NCBI GenBank assembly: GCA_947599925.1
Contig: CANQFT010000006.1
Location: 1 to 64,000, forward strand
Direction of reading: 5' to 3'
DNA from: an uncultured Oscillospiraceae bacterium
Lineage (GTDB): Bacteria > Bacillota > Clostridia > Oscillospirales > Oscillospiraceae
Length of the DNA: 64,000 bases
Numbering within the stretch: the stretch's first letter is position 1; every line of letters begins with the position of its first letter. The notes under the pieces were generated by a model that worked only from the letters and a program-made list of their open reading frames with translations, had not been told where the DNA came from and did not search any database. This document shows positions 26,038 through 33,887 of this stretch, in pieces. The position numbers and the translations under genes were made by a program.

Positions 26038-28062
26038 TCACCGCAGGAGGGTGTTTTCCTCCACGGCGGCGCCAAAGCCGCTTTGAGAGTTGAAGTAGAA
26101 CTCCAGAATGTCGGCGGCCAGACCAGCCAGGTCACTGCCGCTGCCGCCGTGCTCGGCCACCAGAGCCAGGGCCACCTGCGGGTCGTCATAGGGCGCGAAG
26201 CAGACGAACACGGCGTTGGAGGTGGAGTTGCTCACCTGGGCGGAGCCGGTTTTGGCCCCCACCTGGAAAGGCAGGCCCTGGAAGTAGGAGCGCAGGGAGC
26301 CGGTGGTGGTCAGGTCCAGCATACCTTTTTTGATGGCGTCCAGGTTCTTTTCGTCCAGGGTGATCGTCTCCACCACCTGGGGCTCATATTCCATCACCGT
26401 CTGGGTGTAGTCGGCGGTTTTGGCGTCTTTGAAGAGGTGGGCGCTGTACCGGGTGCCGCCGTTGACCAGCGTGGCGATGTAGTTGGCCAACTGCAGGGGC
26501 GTGAAGCGGTTGTTCTCCTGGCCGATGGCGGCGGAGAGGGTGGAGCCGTCGTACCAGGTCTGGCCCAGGACGTTTTCGGTGTACTCCGGTCCGGCCACCA
26601 CGCCGGTCTCCTCCGGGATCTCTATCCCCGTCTTTTCTCCCAGACCAAAGCGGCGGGCGTATTCGTCGATGGTCTCGATGCCCACTCTGCGGCCTACGTC
26701 GTAGAAAAACACGTTGCAGGAGACCTCGATGGCGCGGGTGACATTCACGTTGCCGTGGGTGGTGCCAAACTGACGGTAGATCCAGCACTGGGGCTGGGTG
26801 CCCTTGTAATAGGTGTACCGGCCGGTGTCCCGGATCAGGGTGGTGGGGGTGATGATCCCCTCTTCCAACCCGGCGGCGGCCACCGCCATTTTGAAGGTGG
26901 AGCCCGGCGGATAGGCGATGGTGGCACGGTTGTTGAAGGGCTCCAGCGGGTCCTGGACGGCGGCGGCGTAAGCCTGGGTGTCTTTGTAGATGGTGGAGAG
27001 GTCATAGGTGGGGTAGGAGGCCATGGCCAGCACCGAGCCGGAGTGGACGTCCAGCACCACCGCCGCCGCGCCCTCCACGTCCTCGGTCAAGCCGGGCACC
27101 TTGGCGGCCAGGGTGTCCTCCACCTTCTGCTGCAAGGGCAGGTCGATGGTCAGGGCGATGTTGCAGCCCGGCTTGGGCGGCTCTCTCCAGGACTGGGAGA
27201 CGATCTTGCCCTTGTCGTTGCGCTCCACCAGCTGGACGCCGGAGGTGCCGCGCAACAGGGGCTCGAAGGCTTTTTCCACGCCGTCCTTGCCCACGACCTC
27301 GTCCATGGCGTAGCCCTGTTCCTGGTAGACGCTCCACTCGTCCTTGTCCATCTTGGCCGTGCGGCCCAGAACGTGGGCGGCGTAGGAGGTGACGTATTTT
27401 CGTGTGGTGACGGGCTCGATGTTCACCCCCGCCAGGGCGTGTTCCCGGACGGCGGAGATGAAGTCGATGTCCACGCCGCTGGCGAAAACGTAACTCTGCC
27501 AGATGACCTCTTTTGTCCGCAGGGCCAGCTCGTAGAGCACGCCGCACAGGGCCCTGGCGTCGGCGTTGGAGAGGCCGGGGTCCACGCTGTACTCCTCCCG
27601 CAGTTGGTCCAGCAGGGCCGGGCCGCTGGCGGCGTCCCAATCCATTTTATCGCAGAGGGCGGCAAAACGGTTCTGAACGCCCTGGCCGGCGGAGGACAGG
27701 GTCAGGGCATAGGGCGGGGCCTGGGCGATGGGCAGCTCGTCCGGCCAGGTCACGCCGTGGTCCTGGGCCAGATGGATGAGCTGAAGCAGGATGGCGTTTT
27801 TCTGGTCTCCCATCAGGCTGGTGTCCAGCGTTACCTGATAGATCACCTGGTTTGTGACCATGGGCCGACCATAGCGGTCGGTGATGTCGCCGCGGGCGGC
27901 GGCCACGGTCTCGCTGCGGCCCACGGATTTCACCGTCCGGGCCAGAAATGCCGCGTGGTTTGTGACCTGCAGGTCGTAGAGCACAAACAGAAAGCACACC
28001 AGCACCGCCACGAAAGCCATCAGCAGACTGAGGGTACGGACCAGTTCCCGGCGTCTACTCAT
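26038..28062 (-). CDS. mrdA: Penicillin-binding protein 2 (elongation transpeptidase)
   Basis: A 674-residue class B PBP that crosslinks peptidoglycan with the rod complex. An N-terminal membrane anchor lies at about 12-34, the dimerisation (pedestal) domain follows, then the transpeptidase with YPPGSTFKMA (nucleophile Ser, SxxK, near 385), SCN (near 446) and KTGSAQ (near 603). The gene order mreC-mreD-PBP2 is the classical elongation cluster. ATG 28062 lies inside the end of mreD behind GGAGG. The 14 extra upstream residues of the open frame are not needed. Confidence 0.93.
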   Translation of the reverse strand: MSRRRELVRTLSLLMAFVAVLVCFLFVLYDLQVTNHAAFLARTVKSVGRSETVAAARGDITDRYGRPMVTNQVIYQVTLDTSLMGDQKNAILLQLIHLAQDHGVTWPDELPIAQAPPYALTLSSAGQGVQNRFAALCDKMDWDAASGPALLDQLREEYSVDPGLSNADARALCGVLYELALRTKEVIWQSYVFASGVDIDFISAVREHALAGVNIEPVTTRKYVTSYAAHVLGRTAKMDKDEWSVYQEQGYAMDEVVGKDGVEKAFEPLLRGTSGVQLVERNDKGKIVSQSWREPPKPGCNIALTIDLPLQQKVEDTLAAKVPGLTEDVEGAAAVVLDVHSGSVLAMASYPTYDLSTIYKDTQAYAAAVQDPLEPFNNRATIAYPPGSTFKMAVAAAGLEEGIITPTTLIRDTGRYTYYKGTQPQCWIYRQFGTTHGNVNVTRAIEVSCNVFFYDVGRRVGIETIDEYARRFGLGEKTGIEIPEETGVVAGPEYTENVLGQTWYDGSTLSAAIGQENNRFTPLQLANYIATLVNGGTRYSAHLFKDAKTADYTQTVMEYEPQVVETITLDEKNLDAIKKGMLDLTTTGSLRSYFQGLPFQVGAKTGSAQVSNSTSNAVFVCFAPYDDPQVALALVAEHGGSGSDLAGLAADILEFYFNSQSGFGAAVEENTLLR

Positions 28063-28579
28063 GGCGCGCCTCCAGTTTGTCCCCGCCCACCTTGCCGTAG
28101 ACATACTTGAAAAGAGGGTAGAGCAGGGGAGTGAAGCACAGGCTCCAAAGGGCCTCCTTGCAGGCCACGAGCCCCAGGGCCTCCGCGCTGCCCAGCCGAC
28201 TCACCAGGCCCCAGACCACCCGGCACAGCTCCAGCGCGCCCATGGCGGCGCCGGCGCAGAGCAGATAGCCCAGGTAGGTCTGCCGCACGCCGTACTGACT
28301 GGCCGCGCCCGCGGCAAGTCCCATCAGGCAGATGCCGAGGGTCATGCCGCCGGGGACGCCGGGGTAGATGGCGTCGGCCAGGATCCCCACGCACACGCCA
28401 AAGACAGCGCCCAGGCGGGCGCCCTCCCAGAAGGCGACAGCCACCGCCGCCAGGGGCAACAGCACGGGGATGACCCCAAAAAAGGGGACGCGCCACAGCA
28501 CCATGGCCTCGAAAAACCAGACCAGGGCCAGGGCCAGGGCGTATAGGAGCCATTTGTGGATCTGATGGCGTGTGGTCAT
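28055..28579 (-). CDS. mreD: Rod-shape-determining membrane protein MreD
   Basis: 174 residues, almost entirely membrane-embedded with about five helices (HKWLLYALALALVWFFEAMVLW onward). It contains the family-typical FGVCVGILADAIYPGVPGG stretch. It works with MreC and PBP2 in lateral wall synthesis. The start at 28579 lies just past the mreC stop; the end overlaps the PBP2 start by eight bases. Confidence 0.88.
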   Translation of the reverse strand: MTTRHQIHKWLLYALALALVWFFEAMVLWRVPFFGVIPVLLPLAAVAVAFWEGARLGAVFGVCVGILADAIYPGVPGGMTLGICLMGLAAGAASQYGVRQTYLGYLLCAGAAMGALELCRVVWGLVSRLGSAEALGLVACKEALWSLCFTPLLYPLFKYVYGKVGGDKLEARHE

Positions 28580-28583
28580 GGTC

Positions 28584-29423
28584 TCACTCCACTGTGTCAA
28601 AGGATTTGATGACAAAAACTTGCCGCAGGTGGTCCAAATCGGCCTTGGGGACCACCACGGCGTAGCGGGTCATGCCGGAGGGGTCGTCGTGGACGCTCTC
28701 CACATTGCCCACCACCAGCCCCGCCGGATACACTCCGCCGCGGCCGGAGGTCAGCACCTCGTCTCCCGCCACCAACAGGGCGTCCTGGGGCAAGAAGGAG
28801 AGCTTCAGCCTGCCCTGGGTCATCAGAGAGAAGTCCCCTTCCAGCACGGCGGCGTCGTTGGTGCGGGCCACCATGCCGCCCATGTCGATGCCGGTGTCCA
28901 CCGCCGTCAGCACCGTGGCCCAGTTGAGGCCCACCTCGCTGACCACGCCCACCAGGTCGCCGTAGGCGTCGATGACGCACTGGCCCACCTCCAGGCCGTA
29001 GTTGCTGCCCTTGCTGACGGTGACGGAGGACTCCCAGTTGGAGAGGGTGCGGGTGGTGACGGTGACGCTCTCCAAGGTGAGGTCGGAGCGCTTTTGGCGC
29101 AGTTTCAGCAGTTCCCGGTAGTTCTTGTTCTCCTCGATGGCGGCCTCGCCTTCCCGCGCCTTGGCCTCCATGGCGGAGAGCTCCTGGCGGAGCCGCTCCA
29201 CCTCCTGCTCCAGATACTCGGTCTGGTAGCGGTCGTCAAAGGCGCGCTCGCTCCACGCGGAGATGGCGGCCCCGGCCTGGCGGAAGGGCGAGGTCACTGT
29301 GCCCACGATGTTGGCCAGCGGGTCCGAGCCGGAGACGATCAGGGACACCACCAGCGTGATCGCCGCCAACAGCACGGCGATCAGGGCCACCAGCACACCG
29401 TTGGAGCCAAAAAATTTCTTCAT
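28584..29423 (-). CDS. mreC: Rod-shape-determining protein MreC
   Basis: 279 residues: N-terminal membrane helix at about 9-31, a coiled coil at about 68-110 (YLEQEVERLRQELSAMEAKA), then the two beta-barrel MreC domain with GLEVGQCVIDAYGDLVGVVSEV and GDEVLTSGRGGVYPAGLVVG. It is an extracytoplasmic scaffold that activates PBP2. ATG 29423 has AGGAGG and overlaps the maf stop (ATGA). mreB, often adjacent, is absent from this window. Confidence 0.93.
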   Translation of the reverse strand: MKKFFGSNGVLVALIAVLLAAITLVVSLIVSGSDPLANIVGTVTSPFRQAGAAISAWSERAFDDRYQTEYLEQEVERLRQELSAMEAKAREGEAAIEENKNYRELLKLRQKRSDLTLESVTVTTRTLSNWESSVTVSKGSNYGLEVGQCVIDAYGDLVGVVSEVGLNWATVLTAVDTGIDMGGMVARTNDAAVLEGDFSLMTQGRLKLSFLPQDALLVAGDEVLTSGRGGVYPAGLVVGNVESVHDDPSGMTRYAVVVPKADLDHLRQVFVIKSFDTVE

Positions 29424-30013
29424 GCCCGACCTCCTCGAAGGAGCTCCGGAAGCTCCAGTCCGAAATCCCGAAGGGCCAGCCCCAGGCGGCATATGGGCAG
29501 GCCCATGACGTTGAAATAGTCCCCTGCGATGGCGTCCACCAGCAAAGAGCCCCTGCCCTGGATGCCGTAGGCCCCCGCCTTGTCCATGGGCTCGCCGCTG
29601 GACACATAGGCGTCGATCTCGGCGTCGGAGAGCGCGCGGAAGGTCACGGAGGTCATGAGGCAGTCGGTGAGGACGCGCCGGCCGCGGCGGACGGCAAAGC
29701 CGGTGTAGACCTGGTGGACGGCGCCGGAGAGGAGGCGGAGCATCCGCCTGGCGTCCGCCTCGTCCTGGGGCTTGCCCAGAATGGCGTCCCCCTTGGCCAC
29801 CACCGTATCCGCGGCGATGATCAGCGCCTGGGGACCTTCCAGGGCGGCGCAGGCCGCGGCTTTCTCTCTGGAGATGGCCTCCACCAACAGCGAAGGGGCC
29901 ATATCCCGGTCCATGCGCTCGTCGATGTCCACAGGGTGGACGCGGTAGGCGAGACCCATCTGGGTGAGCAATTCCCGGCGCCGCGGCGAGGCGCTGGCCA
30001 GAACGATGTCCAT
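29420..30013 (-). CDS. maf: Maf family nucleoside triphosphate pyrophosphatase
   Basis: 197 residues. The signature LASASPRRRELLTQMG opens the protein. IIAADTVVAKGDAILGKPQDEADARRML and KAGAYGIQGRGSLLVDAIAGDYFNVMGLP are the other family blocks. Maf enzymes hydrolyse non-canonical or modified nucleotides (dTTP/UTP or m7GTP types) and are associated with septum control. It lies in the usual place ahead of mreC and overlaps it by four bases. Confidence 0.94.
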   Translation of the reverse strand: MDIVLASASPRRRELLTQMGLAYRVHPVDIDERMDRDMAPSLLVEAISREKAAACAALEGPQALIIAADTVVAKGDAILGKPQDEADARRMLRLLSGAVHQVYTGFAVRRGRRVLTDCLMTSVTFRALSDAEIDAYVSSGEPMDKAGAYGIQGRGSLLVDAIAGDYFNVMGLPICRLGLALRDFGLELPELLRGGRA

Positions 30014-30021
30014 CGCTCCGC

Positions 30022-30483
30022 TCACCTTCCGGTGGAGCCAAAGCCGCCCGCGCCCCGCTGGGTCTGGGGCAGGGCGCCGGTCTGGACCAGGGTGGGTTGG
30101 GCGCAGGGGACGATGACCAGCTGGGCGATGCGCTGGCCGGGCTCGATCACATAGTCCTCCGCCCCCAGATCCACAAGCGCCACCACCACCTCGCCGCGGT
30201 AGTCGCTGTCGATGACGCCCACGCAGTTGGCGGGGGTCAGGCCGTGTTTGGTGGCAAGGCCCGAGCGGGCGAAGATCAGCCCCACATAGCCCTCCGGGAT
30301 GGCGACGGCGAGACCTGTGGGCACCTTGACGCAGTTCCAGCGGCCCTGGGCCGCGCCGTCGGCGTACCGCTCCAGGGTCAGCGGCTCGTCCAGACAGGCG
30401 CACAGGTCCAGCCCCGCCGAACCGGCGGTGGCGTACTGGGGCAGGACGGCTTTGGGGTTTAATTTTTGGATGGGCAATTCCAT
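30022..30483 (-). CDS. dut: dUTP diphosphatase
   Basis: A 153-residue trimeric dUTPase that converts dUTP to dUMP. All five motifs are present: AGSAGLDLCA, FARSGLATKHGL, GVIDSDYRGEV, GQRIAQLVI and the C-terminal RGAGGFGSTGR. The start follows AGAGGT. It is nine bases upstream of maf and forms with it a pair of nucleotide-pool cleaning enzymes. Confidence 0.96.
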   Translation of the reverse strand: MELPIQKLNPKAVLPQYATAGSAGLDLCACLDEPLTLERYADGAAQGRWNCVKVPTGLAVAIPEGYVGLIFARSGLATKHGLTPANCVGVIDSDYRGEVVVALVDLGAEDYVIEPGQRIAQLVIVPCAQPTLVQTGALPQTQRGAGGFGSTGR

Positions 30484-30495
30484 AGACGATGACCT

Positions 30496-32532
30496 CTATT
30501 CTACATCGCGGTAGTAGAGCCCGCGGGTAAAGTCCCTGGGCGGCAGACCGCCCTCGGCGTACTCCCGCGCCACAGCCAGACACCGCTGGGGCGACTCGTC
30601 GGTAAAGGACAGCCGGGCGCAGGACAGCCCCGCGCGTTTCCACTCCGGCTTGTCGGCCAAGTAGAGCACCTGGGAGTTCAAAAGTTCATAGCGCCCGCTG
30701 TCGGTCCGCCGCAGCGGGAAGGTCACGCCCAGGCGGTCGGTGAGGGCCTCGGTCTCCGCGCCGCCAGGGGCCTGCTCCAACAGCATCAGCGGCAGACGGC
30801 CGTAGACGATGGCCTCGGTGGGCAGGGGCTTGATCAGGTCCCGGAGCAGGGGCCACTTCAACTCAAAAGAGGCGGTGGCCCCGGCGAAGCCCAGTTCCGC
30901 CAGCCCCTCCAGGGTCCGGGAGTTGTATACCCCCAGGCCAAAATCGCCCCACAGGGCAAAGCCGAGGTCCCTGGCCACAGGGACCAGGTCCCAAGTGGGG
31001 ACCCGCGCGTGGGTGACGCCCAGGGCGGCCAGGGTCTCCAGCTGTTTTGCCAGGGCGGGGCGCTCCTCGTCCCAACAGACGCGGGGCAGGGCCGCCCGCA
31101 ACTGTCCGCCCGCGGCCTGGACCTGCCGGACCCGGTCGGGCGCCTGGGCCAGCACCGCCGCGGGCAGGTCCACAAAGCGGTGGGGCAGGGCCAGCAGCGC
31201 CGGGGTGAGCTGATCCCAGCGGCTCAGGGAGAAGATCAACTCCGGCGGGTCCTCCCGCCGCTTGGCGCCGGGTTGCGGCGGCAGGGGCAGCGCCCGCCGG
31301 TCCGGCGGCGCGGCGCGCTGGGCGGAAAGGGCCTCCAGCCCCTCTCGCCGCAGGGCGTTCAGGGCGGACTTGGGCAGGGACAGGCCGGGGGCCAGGTCCA
31401 GGGTGGACCCATCGACGCCATAGGGCGTGCCGCCGGTCTTGGAGAGTTGCGCCTCCACGTCCTGGGGCTCCAGGGGCCGGGTCCGGGCCGTCTCCGGCAG
31501 GGGCCCGGTGACTTGGGCGGTATGGCCCTGGCTGTCGGAGACCGTCAGCGCGGCGGCCTCGCCGGGCCGGATGCGCGCCGCCATGGACACGCCCACCAGG
31601 GGCGCTTCCCGGCGGCAGCGGTCCCGCGCCTGGGCGTAGAGGTCCTCCGGGGCCTCCTCGGACTGCCGGACGCCGAACATCCCGGGGCCGGTCTGCCCCA
31701 GGTAGTATCCCTGGGTAAAGCCGGAGCGGGAAAAGGCCCGGCGGAGCCGTTCCAATTCCTGGGCGGTGGGCTCCCGCCGCTGGCGGATGGCGTCGGCGTA
31801 GATTTGGGTGACGATGGCCACATACTCCGCCCGCTTCATCCGGCCCTCGATCTTGACGCAGGCAACGCCCATCTCCTCCAGTTCCCGCAGGTGCCCCGCC
31901 AGGGACATATCTTTCAGAGACAGAGGATACCCGCCGTTGTAGGGGAGGCGGCAGGGCTGGGCGCACAGGCCGCGGTTGCCGCTTCTGGTGCCCACCATGG
32001 CGGAGAGAAAGCACTGGCCGGAGTAGCACATACAAAGGGCCCCGTGGACAAAGGTCTCGATCTGGATGGGGCTGTGGGCGCAGATGTGGGCGATGGCGCG
32101 GCGGGACAGTTCCCGGCTCAGGACCACGCGCTCCATCCCCAGCCCGGCGCAGAACTTCACGCCATCCAGGGAGTGGACGGTCATCTGGGTGGAGCCGTGG
32201 AGGGGCAGGTCCGGGAATTGGCGGCGCAGACAGCGGGCCAGCCCCAGGTCCTGGACCAGCACGGCGTCCACGCCGATGGCGTTGGCATAGCCCGCCAGGT
32301 CCAGGGCGGCGGGCAGTTCCCGGTCGGAGAGGAGGGTGTTCAGCGTCAGATAGACGCGCGCGCCGCGGATGTGGCAGTATTCCACCGCCGCGGCCAGGTC
32401 CTCACGGCTGAAATTTTTGGCCCGGCGGCGGGCGTTGAAATCGCCGCAGCCCAGGTAGACGGCGTTGGCGCCGCTCTGGACGGCGGCGGCCACGGCCTCC
32501 GGCGAGCCGGCCGGGGAGAGCAGCTCCAGCAT
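30496..32532 (-). CDS. Peptidase U32 family protein (RNA hydroxylation/collagenase-like)
   Basis: A 678-residue protein with the U32 N-terminal domain (ELLSPAGSPEAVAAAVQSGANAVYLG) and its Fe-S-type cysteine signature, IETFVHGALCMCYSGQCFLSA and GNRGLCAQPCRLPY around residues 160-200. A second domain (DUF3656-like insertion) follows at about 380 onward. Family members YegQ/TrhP and RlhA hydroxylate tRNA or 23S rRNA. The long form with insertion is usual in Clostridia. The start is five bases after the zapA stop, indicating an operon. Confidence 0.88.
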   Translation of the reverse strand: MLELLSPAGSPEAVAAAVQSGANAVYLGCGDFNARRRAKNFSREDLAAAVEYCHIRGARVYLTLNTLLSDRELPAALDLAGYANAIGVDAVLVQDLGLARCLRRQFPDLPLHGSTQMTVHSLDGVKFCAGLGMERVVLSRELSRRAIAHICAHSPIQIETFVHGALCMCYSGQCFLSAMVGTRSGNRGLCAQPCRLPYNGGYPLSLKDMSLAGHLRELEEMGVACVKIEGRMKRAEYVAIVTQIYADAIRQRREPTAQELERLRRAFSRSGFTQGYYLGQTGPGMFGVRQSEEAPEDLYAQARDRCRREAPLVGVSMAARIRPGEAAALTVSDSQGHTAQVTGPLPETARTRPLEPQDVEAQLSKTGGTPYGVDGSTLDLAPGLSLPKSALNALRREGLEALSAQRAAPPDRRALPLPPQPGAKRREDPPELIFSLSRWDQLTPALLALPHRFVDLPAAVLAQAPDRVRQVQAAGGQLRAALPRVCWDEERPALAKQLETLAALGVTHARVPTWDLVPVARDLGFALWGDFGLGVYNSRTLEGLAELGFAGATASFELKWPLLRDLIKPLPTEAIVYGRLPLMLLEQAPGGAETEALTDRLGVTFPLRRTDSGRYELLNSQVLYLADKPEWKRAGLSCARLSFTDESPQRCLAVAREYAEGGLPPRDFTRGLYYRDVE

Positions 32533-32537
32533 GGAGG

Positions 32538-32849
32538 TTACTTCTTGCCTTTCAGGGCGAAGATCTCCCGCTTGGCCTCAGAGAGCTCCAGCTTCAGCTT
32601 GGTGGACTCCTCCAGGTACTCCTTCAGCTGGCGGCGGAGGTTTTCCGAACTCTCCTGCTCCCGGAACAGCTCCTCGGTGATGTTCATGGCCGAGAGGATA
32701 CAGCCGTCCACGAGGGAGAGCTTGCCGCCGGAGAGCACCTCTGTCAGCTTGCCGTCCACATACTCGGCGACCCTCTGGGTGTCGGCGGCGTCGCCCTCCG
32801 CCAGCAGGGTGAACGCCCGTCCGCCGATGGACACGGTGACGCGGTTCAT
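32538..32849 (-). CDS. zapA: Cell division protein ZapA
   Basis: 103 residues. The N-terminal dimer domain VTVSIGGRAFTLLAEGDAADTQRVAEYVDGKL is typical of ZapA, and the C-terminal half is a long coiled coil (NLRRQLKEYLEESTKLKLELSEAKREI). It promotes FtsZ filament bundling. A longer open frame upstream contains the promoter, so ATG 32849 behind AGGGGG is the start. First gene of the minus-strand division/elongation operon. Confidence 0.9.
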   Translation of the reverse strand: MNRVTVSIGGRAFTLLAEGDAADTQRVAEYVDGKLTEVLSGGKLSLVDGCILSAMNITEELFREQESSENLRRQLKEYLEESTKLKLELSEAKREIFALKGKK

Positions 32850-32886
32850 AACCAGGCCCCCTTTTTCTATTGATGATACAAGGTAT

Positions 32887-32915
32887 ATTATACCAACTAT
32901 TTCCCCGCTTGAAAA
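32887..32915 (-). promoter_or_regulatory. Promoter of the zapA operon
   Basis: On the minus strand TTTTCA (32915-32910), 17-bp spacer, perfect TATAAT (32892-32887). The -35 box is weak. This is the only clear promoter for the chain zapA to rluA-like gene that I found. Confidence 0.65.
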
Positions 32916-32938
32916 GAGGAAATTTCGACAAAGGCCGC

Positions 32939-32967
32939 CAGGGGCCAAAAATGCGCCCAGGCCCCTG
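32939..32967. other. Hairpin between the divergent zapA and rlmB promoters
   Basis: CAGGGGCC (32939-32946) and GGCCCCTG (32960-32967) form an 8-bp perfect stem with a 13-base loop, with no T-run. It may separate the divergent promoters. Confidence 0.3.
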
Positions 32968-32996
32968 ACCCACCGGGGGCGGGCCGCGGGCCGTTC

Positions 32997-33025
32997 TTGA
33001 CGGCCTGGGGCCCTTGTGGTAAAAT
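32997..33025 (+). promoter_or_regulatory. Promoter of rlmB
   Basis: TTGACG (32997-33002), 17-bp spacer, TAAAAT (33020-33025), about 75 bases before the start codon. Confidence 0.82.
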
Positions 33026-33103
33026 ACGTTAAATAGCTATTATACTGGTTTTGATGCCGTATCAGTAGAAAATTTGCCAACGGCGGAAAGGGGGCGGCCT
33101 TTG

Positions 33104-33880
33104 ATGTCCCAAGAGGAATACCGGTCCCGGCAGGAGAGCGCGGACGGCGTCATCGAAGGGCGCAACGCCGTCTTGGAGGCCCTGCGGGCCGGGGCCAGCA
33201 TCGACAAGCTGTATCTGGCCAAGGGCGATGTGGACGCGGCCCTGCGGCACCTGGCCTCCACGGCCCGGAGCAAGGGCGTGGTGGTGGTGGAGTGCGACCG
33301 GCGCAAGCTGGACGCCATGAGCCTCACCCACGCCCACCAAGGGGTCATCGCCGTCACCGCCGTGCGGGAATACGCCGACGTGGACGACATTCTGGACGTG
33401 GCCAGGGAGAAGGGGGAGGCCCCGCTGGTCATCGTCTGCGACGAGCTCAGCGACCCCCACAACCTGGGCGCGGTCATCCGCACCGCCGAGTGCGCCGGGG
33501 CCCACGGGGTCATCATCCCCAAGCGCCGCAGCGCGGGCCTCACCGCTGTGGTGGCCAAGACCTCGGCGGGCGCGGTGAGCTACGTGCCCGTAGCCCGCGT
33601 GCCCAACCTGACGGCCTGTCTGAAGGACTTGAAAGCCAGGGGCCTGTGGGTCTACGGCACCGCCATGGACGGGGAGAGCCCGCTCTACCAGGCCGATCTG
33701 ACCGGCCCCGCCGCCATTGTCATCGGCAGTGAGGGGGACGGCATGAGCCGCCTTGTGTCCGAGACCTGCGATATGCGGCTGTCCATCCCCATGAGAGGCC
33801 GCCTTAACTCCTTGAACGCCAGCGCCGCCGCCGCCATCGTCATCTTTGAGGCGGTGCGCCAGCGGCTGGGGAGGGGGTGA
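33104..33880 (+). CDS. rlmB: TrmH/SpoU-family 23S rRNA 2'-O-methyltransferase (RlmB)
   Basis: A 258-residue SPOUT methyltransferase, expected to methylate G2251 of 23S rRNA. An N-terminal L30e-like substrate domain (VIEGRNAVLEALRAG) precedes the knotted domain with motif 1 NLGAVIRTAECAGAHGVI, motif 2 AIVIGSEGDGMSRLV and motif 3 IPMRGRLNSLNASAAAAIVIFE. ATG 33104 behind AAAGGGGG is preferred over the upstream TTG. The next gene follows after seven bases. Confidence 0.9.
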   Translation: MSQEEYRSRQESADGVIEGRNAVLEALRAGASIDKLYLAKGDVDAALRHLASTARSKGVVVVECDRRKLDAMSLTHAHQGVIAVTAVREYADVDDILDVAREKGEAPLVIVCDELSDPHNLGAVIRTAECAGAHGVIIPKRRSAGLTAVVAKTSAGAVSYVPVARVPNLTACLKDLKARGLWVYGTAMDGESPLYQADLTGPAAIVIGSEGDGMSRLVSETCDMRLSIPMRGRLNSLNASAAAAIVIFEAVRQRLGRG

Positions 33881-33887
33881 GCGCGCC

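Noticed and set aside
24346..28110. A 1254-residue plus-strand frame opposite the GH13 and PBP2 genes
   Set aside because: The opposite strand carries two well-conserved enzymes with all catalytic motifs. This frame has no recognisable domain and no ribosome binding site.
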